In this document: positions 10,390 through 22,350 of the stretch, piece after piece
Layout: the number at the start of each line of letters is the position of its first letter
How positions within the stretch are numbered: the stretch's first letter is position 1
Source: Macrosoma leucophasiata
Taxonomy: Eukaryota > Arthropoda > Insecta > Lepidoptera > Hedylidae
Direction: 5' to 3'
NCBI GenBank assembly: GCA_036365455.1
Contig: JAWQUS010000017.1
Span: 9,796,001-9,860,000, forward strand
DNA: 64,000 bases
Program-made: the position numbers and the translations under genes
Notes under the pieces: generated by a model
Database searches by the model: none
Told to the model about the DNA's origin: nothing
The model's input: the letters and a program-made list of their open reading frames with translations, nothing else

Positions 10390-10771
10390 ATTTCCTATTT
10401 GGTTTTTTACCCTGCACCAATTTTTACATGATAACACACATACTTGGTTGAAAATAAAATACATTAAATAATTAGTACTCATTTTAATATTTTCCAATTA
10501 TTATACAATGATAAACAAATATATAATATGAATCTGATGTAAGGCATTAAAAATGTAAGTTTTAATAGTCTTTAGATGTCATCGATAAATAAATAAAAAG
10601 TACCTAAAACATCATCCCTATGAAAAAGATAAATGTGAAAAGAAGCCAAGTTCTGTACAAGTGACATTAGGGTTTGTCGGCAAAGCCGATAAAAGGCAAG
10701 ATATCTGAAAGGGTGCCAAGTTCCATATAATAGCAGTTCCTTAAGTCAAGACTTTAACAATTTATTAGATA

Positions 10772-10815
10772 CTAGCGACCCGCCCCGGCTTCGCACAGAT
10801 GCAATATTACCTACA
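10772..10815 (-). mobile_element. Helitron-like 3'-end fragment
   Basis: Read on the minus strand it ends GGGGCGGGTCGCTAG followed by T, i.e. a CTAG end with the expected 3' flanking T. The body is not recognisable. Confidence 0.45.
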
Positions 10816-10857
10816 TTACTACTATCATAATAAACTGTAGCCTATACTATAGCACTC

Positions 10858-11175
10858 ATACTGGTGGTAGAGCTCCAGTGACGGAGCTCGCAGGCGTAGG
10901 CACCATCGCATTACCTAATATACTTGCCGCTAAATGATAGTGTTCAGCACTATCGATACAGCCTATAGACACTTACACAAAGACCAAGGTCAAAATGCAG
11001 ATGCGTTACTACTCCTGAGGCCTAAGGTGTTATGCCTCTGTGCCGGAAATTACAGAGCCGTACATTACCACTTGACCGGAACAGGATAGTGCTGAACACA
11101 GTGCTGAGCGGCAATTATATTAGGTAATGCGGTGGTGCCTACGCCCACAAGCTCCATACTCGAGCTCTACCATCA
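10858..11175. repeat. Family A element in fold-back (inverted) arrangement
   Basis: Plus-strand family A 5' half (10858-10965) is joined to a minus-strand copy (10966-11175), so both outer ends are the ACTGGTGGTAGAGCT end. Normal copies have this end on one side only. Confidence 0.75.
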
Positions 11176-12389
11176 GTAGAGTTATCCTATAGGTAATGAT
11201 TCCGTTTTTCCTTTTTGATACGAAACTATACAAAACTACCAACTACGCAGGATAACAGAAATAAATAACAGACACAAGATTTGAAACGATCAGCAGTCCA
11301 TAACCAATTGTCAATATGACAGAATCACCTTCCATGCTCATGACACTAAAAGCTTCCAGTTGATCTCTTCACTCTCACTAAGACTGGCTCAACTGCTCAA
11401 ATTTATCAGTATTGCCAAATATTGTTCCAGCTTTGCATTTATGAATGTATACCGTAAATCTATCTCGGTGTCGGTGATCGAAATTTGATCGCAATTCGTT
11501 ACATTTGTATTTTTTAAATGTTAACAAACCTATATTATAATTTAACAGAAAATTATTATTTCTTTCTTTTCTTAAAAATAGCATATTTTCACGGTCAAAC
11601 CATAAATTTTGACAAAGGTGTAGAGATGGTGAAAAGTCAATAAATTTTCTTTCTTAGATAGGAATAATTTAACACTTTCAACACCAAGTTTAAACAGCAC
11701 AATAAACTTCGAATTCCCATAATATGAATAATTTTCTTGTAAAACAGTATACAACAAAAAAACTAAACAAATATCTTTTTTGTTTGGCAACATCACGACA
11801 TAAAAAAGCACGTGAAATAAATAATTGTTAGTTACAATTCAACAGCAATCTTCTAAATAAGTTTATTATAAATAGATTGTATTCTATTTTAAACAGAATT
11901 ATAACCTTTATTTTTGTTACCCTTCGCTGTATAATCGAGTCCTTTCCACTATAAACTAGATGCAGACTGCATCTACAAAACAAAGGAAACTTTCTTGGGA
12001 TGCGTTTGACATTGTTATATTAAATAAATAAAAGCTATTTCTTGGTCTGCGTTAAAATGACATCAGTAAATGAGATTTTTATAACAATGTTATGTTACAG
12101 AATAATAGTATGACAATTCTATAACAGTACTTTTTTTCAAAGCGAAAATGCTCGCAGTCTTATGAAAAGGATGAAAACTCATTGTTGTTTTTATTTTATC
12201 TTTAGCGTACACTTCATCCTTTCCAGGTATTTATTTGTAGCTCCACCAAATTGTTGTTTTACATTTAACTTTTTGTTTTTTTCTTCGGGCGCGTCAAAAG
12301 TCATCGATTCTATGAGCATGCTTAGCAGTTAGCAAACTTAATTGTAACTTGATGCCATCAGAATCTAAACTATCGGTCTTTACTGTAGG
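11176..12389. other. AT-rich unassigned sequence
   Basis: Very AT-rich. It contains a small palindrome AGATGCAGACTGCATCT near 11959. Open frames of 60-80 codons on the minus strand show no domain. Confidence 0.35.
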
Positions 12390-12627
12390 TACTTTGTTTA
12401 GTCTTATCTTGCCTTGTTTGCAAAAGAAAGTATGGAACATTCTGTTGATACCAATTTTTATTATTAAGTATTTTTGGACCATTATTTATTTTATTTGGTT
12501 TACTTTGACATATTAATCAACGTATCAGTTGTTATTCGCTTAAATTTTTTATTTGTAATTTGACCTATCACAAGCAAATTCTATTATTTCCAAGTGAATA
12601 AATGAATTTTTGAGTTAAGTTTGAGTT
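12390..12627 (+). mobile_element. L2/CR1-type LINE 3' UTR fragment
   Basis: Closely matches the 3' UTR of the LINE fragment at 17357-18166 over about 230 bp, including the TTGAG-type tail. No coding part is present. Confidence 0.8.
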
Positions 12628-13474
12628 TATTTTTGTCTTCATCAATCCCCAAGTCTAATAAATAATACAAAAGTATTATTTTGTATATTGAATTGACTAG
12701 AAATATACCTCACTATTTGGCACCTGCCAAAACTGACTTCACTCATGTAATCTGGGGGCATGCTAGTGTGCCCGCCAAGTCGAGCAAAAAAGCAGCACGG
12801 CCGTACTATCCTCTTCTCGAATGAAATATACTTGAAACTTGCACAAATTTTACTAATTTATATTTTACTAGAGGTCTCAAATTGCTAGTTTATTTTAATA
12901 ACATTTATCTTGTTTCAATTAAGTACACTATCACACATTCTTATTATAAACGCTTCCTCTAAACAAATCATTCATTTAAGACTAGCGAAGACAATTTGAT
13001 TAGTAGTTTACCGGGTGGACCCACCCACCCATGAAATTATTGCATGAGAGCTACACGTCACACATTAATCTACTGGCTCTCTGCTAGATGTTACGTTACA
13101 GATATCCGATACAATACTGAGGTATAACACAACAATCTCTAGTTGCATAACTGAACGGGGTAATTGGTTTTATATACCTACCTACGCGAGACGTATCCGT
13201 AAAAATACCTAATCTTATTACTTGTGTTTCTCGTACGTACTATATCTATGTAGATGTAGTACATATCAAACCCAATAAGGGTTTTTTGGTATCCATAGAC
13301 TTTTATTCATATGTTGTTATGTAACAAATCTTTATAAATAAAAAAAAATATATATCAATTATGCATATACCAAATATATTTTAATTACTGGACTATCGCT
13401 GCTATATCGTCACATATGAAATATATACATATGTGATGATTTAGAAATTAGAATACATGGGAAAATTATATTAT
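12628..13474. other. AT-rich unassigned sequence
   Basis: No gene. A hairpin TCACATATG/CATATGTGA lies near 13410-13436. Confidence 0.35.
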
Positions 13475-13630
13475 ATGTATGTATGTATCTTCACGCCTGG
13501 TCCCTTACGAGGTAGGCAGAGAGTGTAGAGCGCCCGATATCGCGGTCCTCACATACCTTTCCTGCCTCATCTACTGTCATCATTCCCTTCATACATACAT
13601 ACACACCGATTCCTGAGACTTTTGATCTAT
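13475..13630. repeat. Fold-back family, left-half fragment
   Basis: Begins with the TATGTATCTTCACGCC end and follows the left half of the fold-back element at 33371. Confidence 0.7.
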
Positions 13631-13937
13631 ATGACTTTATTAATTACTACATCGATACCGAACACAAATGTGATTAGAATTTTTTTGTCTGTCTGTCTGT
13701 CTATTTGTTCAAGCATCACAGAAAAACTACCAGTCCGATTACAATGAAACTTGTTATGATTATACTTTAACCTTTGGCGCACAACACTGGGTACTTTAAT
13801 TCCGGAAAAATGTCTGTTTAACTGTGTGTTTGTGCACGCTAATTTCAGAAACGGCTTATCCGATCTGCAGTTTTACTAATATCTTTTTAGGGGGTTTGGT
13901 ACGTAAAAGATAAAAACGGACCCTACGGATTACTAAC

Positions 13938-14710
13938 ACAGCGTCCCGACGCCCAGCGTTCCGACGCCCAGCGTCCCGTCGCCCAGCGTCCCGTCGCCCA
14001 GCGTCCCGACGCCCAGCGTCCCGTCGCCCAGCGTCCCGACGCCCAGCGTCCCGACGACCAGCGTCCCGACGCCCAGCGCCCCGACGCCCAGCGTCCCGAC
14101 GCCCAGCGTCCCGACGCCCAGCGTCCCTACGCCGACGCCCAGCGTCCCGATGCCGAGCGTCCCGACGCCCAGCGTCCCGACGCCCAGCGTCCCGACGCCC
14201 AGCGTCCCGACGCAATACGTCCCGACGCCCAGCGTCCTGACGCCCAGCGTCCAGACGCCCAGCGTCCAGACGTCCAGCGTCCCGACGCCCAGCGTCCCGA
14301 AGCCCAGCGTCCCGACGTCCAGCGTCCCGACGCCCAACGTCCCGAAGCCCAGCGTCCCGACGCCCAGCGTCCCGACGCTCAGCGTCCCGACGCCCAGCGT
14401 CCCGACGCTCAGCGTCCCGACGCCCAGCGTCCCGACGCCCAGCGTCCAGACGTCCAGCGTCCCGACGCCCAGCGTCCCGACGCCCAGCGTCCCGACGCCC
14501 AGCGTCCCGACGCCCAACGTCCCGAAGCCCAGCGTCCCGAAGCCCAGCGTCCCGGCGCCCAGCGTCCCGACGCCCAACGTCCCGAAGCCCAGCGTCCCGA
14601 CGCCCCGCGTCCCGACACCCAGCGTCCCGACGCCCAGCGTTCCGACTTCGAGCGTCTCGACGCCCGAGCGTCCCGACGCCGAGCGTCCCGACGCACAGCG
14701 TCCCGACGAT
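13938..14710 (-). repeat. 15-bp GC-rich minisatellite, G-rich on minus strand
   Basis: About 51 copies of CCCGACGCCCAGCGT with scattered point changes and one length-variant unit near 14127. The period is a multiple of three, so long frames stay open on both strands (Ser-Val-Pro-Thr-Pro, Gly-Arg-Arg-Asp-Ala, Gly-Thr-Leu-Gly-Val). These are repeat artefacts, not genes. Confidence 0.95.
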
Positions 14711-15637
14711 GCTCGATATGCACTCGCTTAATTAACGCTATTATCATATCCGCTCACAATGTACTGCATATTATACGTACCTTCGCTACACTTCAACCAA
14801 TGATTATCTATTGATCAAATCTCGTTTTCCACCACAAGCGTTTTTTGCATGTGTGTGTATACTGTGTATATTGTTTACGGAAGTTTAGTCCTAGGGTGCA
14901 AAAAGGTTCCTATTTTATGTTGAACAATATGAACGTATTTTATGTCGAAATCTCGGTATGACAACACTAGTCCAGGGCTAGTCAGTTGTCCAGCAAAATC
15001 CGCGTGCGGACGCCGACAAAGCAAAGCCCACCGAAATCTGCTTTGAGTTTGTCCCTGAATGGATTAAAACGTGAAAGTTGTGCATGCACTCGTTTTAAAC
15101 GAAAATTTTAGCCAACTATAGATTGTAGCGATGACTAGCCGGCTGTCGCATCGTCGAAAATTTAACAAGAAAAAGTTTTAAAGTGAAAAAATATTTTAAC
15201 ACAGATTTGAACACAGAGTCAAATGTCCTTTGTACTGTAGGTATCAAAAGACATTATTCATTGAAACCTGAACTAGTTTTCCTACAGACTATAATTTAAG
15301 TAGCTTTTGTCGGCAGTTTCGTCTGTCTATACTTATTTACTGCATTTTCGATATATTTCACACGTAGGTCATAAGTAATTGGATTTTCCAAGTGATACAT
15401 CGTGAATGACAAAACGATATTGGTCAGATCGTACTATTGAGTTAACAAATTGATAGAAACCTGGCCACTTTATTATGTGGGCACATAATGCGGTAGTAAT
15501 ACATAGCTCTAGTTTTAATAAGCCTTAATTTACTAATTTTGGATAATCAAAAAGTGTCCTGACTGTACATTGTAGCCATAGTCTTGTCTATTTTCATCCG
15601 ACTACGTTGATGATAGTAGATAATCTTCAGACATGTA
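14711..15637. other. Unassigned sequence
   Basis: No ORF with domain. Positions 14940-15190 are less AT-rich, with CTAGTCAGTTG and then an A-rich GC-poor stretch, which could be a transcription start and leader. Nothing downstream supports a gene. Confidence 0.3.
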
Positions 15638-15647
15638 AATAACTGAT

Positions 15648-15967
15648 AAAAAAAAACGTAACTTCACGCCTGCAATCCCCGAAGGGGTAGGCAAAAGTAA
15701 ATGCATACATTCAAGCATACATGCAAACACCCATGATTCGCCAATTAAGTTTTTGGCCCATGTATCAGGTGGCGAGCCTGTTGACATCTCCGGCTACATA
15801 CCCAAACTTCGAGGTACTGGGAAGTTTCCAGAAAATGGAAAAATCTCAGCAGAACCAGAGATAAAGAACTTTACACCATTATCTCTGATAACCTCCTACC
15901 CGGGAATCGAACCCAGGACCTCAGCGTAATAGTAGTGGCCTGCTATCACTAGGCTACCGAGGCAGTT
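15648..15967 (-). mobile_element. tRNA-derived SINE, family B, full length
   Basis: The tRNA-like head on the minus strand (15967 to about 15898) has A box GTAGCCTAGTGATAGC and B box GGGTTCGATTCCCGGG. The body contains an ATCTCTGGTTCTGCTGAG block and ends GGCGTGAAGTTACG plus a T-run. It is flanked by the 10-bp direct repeat AATAACTGAT at 15638-15647 and 15968-15977. Confidence 0.88.
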
Positions 15968-15977
15968 AATAACTGAT

Positions 15978-16539
15978 GACGTACACTTTCCTTCCTTAAT
16001 AAGTCCTTAGGCTTGTCACGCGCTCAGCAGATTCTGGAGAGTCTGAGTTTGACCAGAGGTTTTTCAACATTCGTTAAGTAGCTCACCAAAACTTTGTGAA
16101 CGACATGCTTGTTTGTCACCTTTATTTTTTTTGTAATTATATACTGGTTTATTCAGTTTTTATTACATAATTATTTTCAGATAGATTTTCACCAAAACTA
16201 ATCACCGGTAGTGATTAGTTCTGGTGAGCAAAAGTAGAAAAAAAATTGAATAGTATGTTAATAAGCTGACCTAGAGCAGACTACCTGATGAGAAGGGGAA
16301 ACCGTTGCCTTTTGACATATTCGAAACCAAGAAAGTCACCAAAGCGCTACTAGGCCTAAAGGACTCATTTATTGTCCATTTTGAAGAACTCCACAAGTGA
16401 TTGTAGTACGGAGGGAACGCCTCAGACAAGTGTATCGAACAGTTAATAATTCACACTACCCGCTGTTTCTACCCCGACAGTTCAGGATTCTCTACCCAAC
16501 GAATAACGGATTCAGTTCCAGTATTTTTTTTTTAATTTC
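15978..16539. other. Unassigned sequence
   Basis: AT-rich, with no supported feature. A short inverted motif (CACCAAAACTAATCACC, then GGTAGTGATTAGTTCTGGTG) forms a hairpin near 16189-16227. Confidence 0.4.
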
Positions 16540-16815
16540 ATGGTAGTGGTAAACAAGCATGCAGTTCACATTGATGTTAAGTGATGACTGCAGCCTATAG
16601 ACACCCACACAAAGACTAAGGTCAAAGTACAGATGCGTTATCACTCCTGAGGCCTTAGATGTTATGCCTCTGTACCGGAAATTACAGGGCCGTACATTAC
16701 CACCTGACCAAAACACGATAGTGCTGAACACTACCATTTAGCGGCAAGTATATTAGGTAATGCGGTGGTGCCTACGCCCGCGAGCTCCGTCACTGGAGCT
16801 CTACCACCAGTAAAA
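16540..16815 (-). repeat. Family A short element, full length
   Basis: A copy of about 276 bp running from the ACTGGTGGTAGAGCTC end (at 16815) to the GTTTACCACTACCATG end (at 16540). It has no internal ORF and no clear Pol III promoter. It is probably a non-autonomous retroposon, but the class is not proven. Confidence 0.75.
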
Positions 16816-17331
16816 ACGAACTGAACGAATGAACTATATCATTTTATTTATGCCAAACCGAATTAGTGGTTTGTGTGCAAACAAATTCACTCGAGATGAA
16901 AATTGGACAGCTTTTTTAAAACAGAAAGTTTTTTCATTCACCTCAATTTCTGTAGATATCAAAAACATTTCCGGAGGCAATTTTTTCATTTTCTCTTCTG
17001 TGTAGGATGTTTTCATCTTGAAATCGTCCTATTGTTATATAAAAAATATTGACGAGTACTTTCATTTGGATACAAAATATTCGGTCTCGTAATAATATTT
17101 CGTTTATTTATATCGACACCTTTCGTTGTTCGGCTGCGATAACGCTATGAAATCGTCGGTGAGAAATTGAATTAACAACAATGACATTTATAAGCTCAGT
17201 TCACATCGTATTATAAAATGTATTTCTATTTATTGAAGGTGTTACGTACGATACATAATTGACGGAGTGGTAGTTTTACTTGCGATTGCAAAACTGATGA
17301 GATTAGTGATAACATACAATTATCACTATTA
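16816..17331. other. AT-rich unassigned sequence
   Basis: No feature recognised. Confidence 0.35.
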
Positions 17332-17356
17332 CTGCCTCAGTAGCCTAGTGGTAGCA

Positions 17357-18166
17357 TTATATAACTTAAATAGTCGTGACTCCTTGAAAGAATTATTCAA
17401 GCAAATAAATATAATGACGGTCCCTTGCCAATATATTTATGAAAATATATTGTATGCTAGGAAAAACTTGCACTTATTTAAGAAAATTAATGATATACAT
17501 ACTTATAATACCAGAAATAAAAATAAATTAGTATTTCCAAGTTTTCGCCTATCGAAAACACATAAATGTTTCTTAACATGTTGTATACAGTTTTATAACA
17601 AAATTCCGTCCAACATTCTTGAACTTACAGATAATAAATTTAAGTCATGTATTAAACGCACACTATGTAAAAATGCGTACTATAGACTCGATGACTATCT
17701 AAAAGATAGAGATGCCTGGACAAATGCTGGTCTAGCTCCACAAGACTAAACAATAATTTTGTGAAATGAATGTGCATTGTACTTGATATTGTAAAACATA
17801 GTTATAAGTTTCATATTGTGAAAATAGTTTTAAGGAACATATTTTGAAAAGACCCTACTGAGTTTTGTTTTGGCAGGTTTTTTCTCAGTAATGTGGGCTT
17901 TGGAACTCTGCCAGTGAATGACAAAGAATGTCCCATATTTTTTTGTTTAGTCTAATCTTGCCGTTTGTAAAAGAGAGTATGGAACATTCTGTTGATACCT
18001 ATTTTTATTATTAAGTATTTTTGGACTATTATTAATTTATTTACTTTGACATATTAATCAACGTATCAGTTGTTATTCGCTTTAATTTTATATTTGTTAT
18101 TTGACCTATCACAAGCAAATTCTATTATTTCCAAGTGATTAAATGAATTTTTGAGTTTGAGTTTGA
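17357..18166 (+). mobile_element. 5'-truncated L2/CR1-type LINE inserted in a SINE
   Basis: Starts in the C-terminal coding part and runs through a 3' UTR to a TTGAGTTTGAGTTTGAG tail. It is nested inside SINE family B, hence younger than it. The 3' UTR is shared with 12390-12627. Confidence 0.85.
17360..17749 (+). pseudogene. LINE ORF2 C-terminus (5'-truncated)
   Basis: The last about 125 codons of a non-LTR ORF2, in an open frame entered without a native start. It contains an IHTYNTRNKNKLVFP motif followed by FLTCCIQFYNKIPSNI and ends ...AWTNAGLAPQD. This N-T-R-N-K block is a hallmark of the post-RT region in several arthropod LINEs. RT and endonuclease domains are absent, so the fragment cannot be active. 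Confidence 0.8.
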
Positions 18167-18456
18167 GTAGCAGGCCACTACTTCTACTCTGGAGGTCCTG
18201 GGTTCGATTCCCGGGTCGGGCTATAAATAACGGTTTAAAATCCTTTATCTCTGGTTCTATTGGGACTTTTCCATTTTCTGGAAGGTTCCCTGTACCTCGG
18301 AGTTTGGTAATGTGCATGGAGATGGCAACAGGCTCGCCACCTGTTACATGGGCCAAAGACGTAAACGGCGAATCGTGGGTGTTTGCATGTATGCTTGAAT
18401 GCATGCATTTACCTCTACCTACCCCTTTGGGGATTATAAGCGTGAAGTTACGTTTT

Positions 18457-20246
18457 TATTCAGACTTTTTAAGGGCCAATTAATGAATGGGGTGTGATGC
18501 AGAAGATGTATTTTTACTAGTAAATTAAATTTAAAATAATTTCGTACATAAACATGTAATTTCAGGTATAATGATAATCACTTGATTTTCTGATTGGGGT
18601 AAAGTTGTGCGTTATTCCTGTTACATTTGTGAAAAATGTTACTATAATACATTGTCAAAATTCGCATAATTCGTAACTTTAATGAATACGCGTATTGTAG
18701 CGCTCTTGGTATCTACTTAATTAGGATTAAATGTCTTGATACATAAATAATACTGTTCATATATACACTTCAATACAACGTGATTTCGTCAAGTTTAAAA
18801 GCGAAACGAACTTTAAAAACTTATCATTGAAACGTACTCAAACTTTGCTATTCTCATAGGTATCTCTTCAAACTTAGAAGGTAGCGTTTTACACAAATGT
18901 GTACCTTAATAACGCTGAAATAGACTTTACCTGGAAGCCGTATTGGTTTGGACACTATATAGAAATCTATATGTTTGTACTAGGTGACTGGTGAGTCATA
19001 GGACATATTAATACAGGATGCTCAGTACTCGATTCTATTCCTAAAGTATGTATGAAATCAGGTACCTACTTATTTTTTTTAAGTAAAATAATAATATATT
19101 CTCACAAAAAAGTTACGTAACAAGCTACTGTTGTGGGCACAGAAATCTAAACAACAAGGGAACAGAAATGCTATTATGGTGTTAACAAAGGTGAATACGT
19201 GTGCTGGTTTCTCAGTTATCAAAGGAATTTATCTTGGAACTCACCAGAATCTTTATCTTCCAATGAATAGAAAACACAAATCACGCCAATCTCAGCCGAT
19301 TTCTACCTTCCATCCTTGTTTAGTATGGAATCATAGGTACTCAAAACGCAATTGTAAACCGACACACGTAAAATATTGTTATTGGATATGACCCTTACTA
19401 ACATCAAGAGATCTCTTTACGCGTCCTAATTTTCTAATATCATCTTGTGGTGTGAGCCGTTATACGCATTCAAAAATAGATTGTGTGTAAAATATATTAC
19501 GTAGGTACAGTGAGTTAGATATATTTAGGTTATTAATTATGGACTCAGAAGACGTTCTTCTTTCTATAGAACTTGGTATAGAACACATACCGTTTCGGTC
19601 AAATACTAGCAGGATTCCAGTTAAAGGCGTATGTGTTTCTATGGGCGTATTCACACAAGCCTCAGACTAAAGGAATACACAAGCATACTGTTATTGTGTA
19701 CGGTATAGAAAGTTTCTAATCTTGCGCAGCGATAAGCCAAAAAACATTGTCTTTAGAGAAGCCAGATCGCTTTTGTCATAATTCTAAGTCATTGATTTTT
19801 ATTTTCTTTTCGTATCATTTATGAGGATAATACTAGGGATAATCTGATCCGTTGTTTTTTTTACTCAAGTACCTACTTAGATGGTATTAAAACAACTGTG
19901 AAAATCATAATTATAGCTATTGCTTTCATAGTCAACGAAAGATAAGAAAAATCGAAGCCGTAAACGGTTGGGGTTGGTCGAAGGACCACCTATCAGATCA
20001 ACTGTGGATGGAAATCCCGCCCAACCTATAAGCTAACGTAATAATACCAGCAATATCAGTCATGATATTTTTCAGTTTCCAAGTTTTTTCCAGAATAACA
20101 CATAACAAAGATTTTAATTACTCTGTAGATACATTAAGTATTGCTCGCTATTTTATAAATGTTAAAGCTATTATACTATTTATTTTTCACAACAACAAAT
20201 GCAAGTAAACTTTAGAAATTAAAGAAAAAACGGAAATAATAATTTG
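18457..20246. other. AT-rich unassigned sequence
   Basis: No repeat shared with the rest of the window was noticed, and no credible ORF (the longest is 86 codons at 19131-19391, no domain). Confidence 0.35.
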
Positions 20247-20318
20247 ACTTCGAGCAGGAATCGAACCTGCGACCTCAGGATAACCAGTACAGCCGCTTTA
20301 CCACTAAGCTACCGAAGT
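20247..20318 (-). tRNA. tRNA-like sequence with degenerate anticodon arm (probable pseudogene)
   Basis: A 72-nt cloverleaf on the minus strand. Acceptor ACTTCGG/TCGAAGT pairs over 7 bp, D-stem GCTT/AAGC, T-stem GCAGG/CCTGC with loop TTCGATT, and B box GGTTCGATTCC is perfect. The anticodon arm (GCTGTACTGGTTATCCTGAG) does not form a 5-bp stem, so no isotype can be given. The GCGGCTG...GGTCGC frame resembles the array unit at 258-331, suggesting a distant relative. Confidence 0.55.
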
Positions 20319-21400
20319 TAAAGCTATTGTCATATAAAAAAATAAAAATCAAACGAGACTCACCTCCCGGCTTTGGTGTGAGCAACGTGTTTGAATTAAA
20401 TTTATTTTCAAGCGCGTTATAATTTTGAGACTTATTTTAAGATATTCATTTTAATCATATGGTGTAATACCTATATTTAAATACTGTGCACCCAAAGTAT
20501 TTATTTTCACACGAGTTAATTTTGTATTAATATAAATAGGTTTCCAATTTATTTTAAGTTACCATTTTTTCGAATATACAATGGATATACTGTTGTGCAG
20601 ATCTACCAACGAGGACATAGGCCACCCTACATTGTTTTGTTATGTAACAAAGGGTTCAGGCTTCGTTGAAAGCTCCCAGGCGGCTTGATTTTTTCTACAT
20701 CTCCAATATTTATTGTTATGTCCCAAATTTATATAAAATTTAACAAATTGTATATAAAAACCTTCTTTAGGAATTACTCTCTCCGCGCAGCAGTCTTTAA
20801 GTTTATCGTTAACAGAGAGACAGACAGACCCGGCGAGGGACTTTGTTTTATAATATGTAAGGATAATTGCAAGAAAAAAGAGATTTTTCCGATATTATGC
20901 TTTTTACTCTTGAAAATTATAAGACATAATTTTCTTTGCAACGTTTTCACTTACGTGTGATTCCATTATATGAATGCCTAATCCAGTATTGTTAAATCTT
21001 TATCACGTATCCTGGATCCGAATCGCGAAGTTGGAGTACGTTGTAATTTCGATGCACTTCGTGCTAACTTTACAGATCGCACCAAACGAACGGACAAAGT
21101 TAGAGCACCTCATCTTATAGATTGTTACAATGTATTTAGTCATTGGAAATATTCAAAGCAGTCACGCTATTAGTTTATAGAGTTGCAACTGTTTCGTTCA
21201 GGTATTTCTGAAACATTGTTTTAAGGTAACGTATGGTAACAGGCTTTACTCAGTTTTTATCAAAGTAATATTTTATTATGTCTAATAGCAGTAGCGGTAG
21301 GGATATTAAACATAAATAACTCAACCGTACTTTTCTTTCTTTTCTTAATTCACCGAACATTCTGAACATAATTGAAGTCATGTTTTCATTATATTACAAA
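20319..21400. other. AT-rich unassigned sequence
   Basis: No supported feature. The 91-codon frame at 20685-20960 has a skewed AT-rich composition and no recognisable domain. Confidence 0.35.
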
Positions 21401-21404
21401 CTTG

Positions 21405-21762
21405 TTCAGTATCTACCCGGACGAAGTCGCGGGCACAGCTAGTTCTAATGCTTCTAATCGTTCTAATGCTAATGCTTCAATATGTTCGATGAATTCAGCA
21501 AATAAATTATTAATAAAGTACTTAGCCTAAGTTACTCCTTATTACATAAGCTATCTGTTAGTGAAAGTCCCGCCAAAATCGGTCCCGCCGTTCCCAAGAT
21601 TAGTCCCGCCAAACAGATAGACAGACAGACAGACAAAAATTGTAAAAAATGTTGTTTTGGTACATGTACCTTGTATACATACATATGCATTTAACAAAAA
21701 GCGGTTATTTTTATATTACAAACAGACACTCCAATTTTATTTATTAGTATAGAGTAAAGATA
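21405..21762. mobile_element. Helitron-like remnant, copy 1
   Basis: Contains a GTCGCGGGCACAGCTAG end (about 21426-21442) and, after a gap, a body with CCCGCCAAAATCGGT, GACAGACAGACAG and a right end ATTTTATTTATTAGTATAGA, whose reverse complement starts TCTATACTAAT. The same order recurs at 24835-25113. Confidence 0.55.
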
Positions 21763-22224
21763 TAAAGATGAATATAACACGAAATAGTGCCGAAAGGAAA
21801 ACCTAAGTAAACCTATGAATGTTAAGCGTTTAATCAAACCAACTTACGTCACATACAAAAGCACACATTCTATAAGATGTTAAGATTTGAGATAAGTTGA
21901 ATATTCTGAAACCAATCGTGACCGGCACAAAAGGGAGATTAAGATTAACGACCACCGACCTGGACGATATGCTCCTTTGTACCATCTGATTGAATGACTT
22001 TCCATAAACAATGATACCGCGTTTCCTTTGAGAGTCGTATACAACTCCACGACCTATAACATAATGGAAAATGATTTTGTCGGATTAAATAGTGTAGCCG
22101 ATTAATACTTGGTGATAAATGAAAATGGTAGGTATGTGAGTGTATTTGTAATTATTAGGTTTTGAATCTGTTTTCTTCTTCACTTCACGCATTTTCCCGG
22201 ATAAGCAGGCAGGATAGACAAATA
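21763..22224. other. Unassigned sequence
   Basis: No supported feature. Confidence 0.35.
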
Positions 22225-22350
22225 GATAAATAAATAAATACGCTTACACTGAGAGCCCCACACTAGGTATAAACCTGTGTCGTGGGTGCCGTTGTATACA
22301 CACAAACACCCAGACCCGAAACAAATATCTGTAGGCCATACAAATATTAA
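22225..22350 (-). mobile_element. SINE family C, body only
   Basis: Matches the body of the copy at 6408-6606 (GAGAGCCCCACACTAGGTAT onward) and is followed at the 3' side by a TAAATA-type tail (about 22212-22238). The tRNA head is missing. Confidence 0.7.

Larger units (their letters stand above)
17332..18456 (+). mobile_element. SINE family B copy split by a LINE
   Basis: The tRNA head starts CCTCAGTAGCCTAGTGGTAGCA (17334-17356) and resumes at 18167 with the B box CTGGGTTCGATTCCCGGG. The 3' end is GCGTGAAGTTACGT at about 18440-18456. The gap is an 810-bp LINE insertion with a 6-bp duplication GTAGCA (17351-17356 and 18167-18172). Confidence 0.85.

Noticed and set aside
13856..14747. Long open frames encoding Pro-Ser-Val, Gly-Thr-Leu or Arg-Arg-Asp repeats
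   Set aside because: They follow from a 15-bp tandem repeat with no stop in several frames on both strands. There is no initiation context or flanking gene structure.
18151..18483. 110-codon frame with ordinary-looking composition
   Set aside because: It is the conceptual translation of SINE family B, and the same peptide would arise from every copy.
20685..20960. 91-codon AT-rich frame, possibly membrane-like
   Set aside because: Phe/Ile/Lys-rich composition expected from AT-rich DNA. No promoter, domain or repeat evidence.
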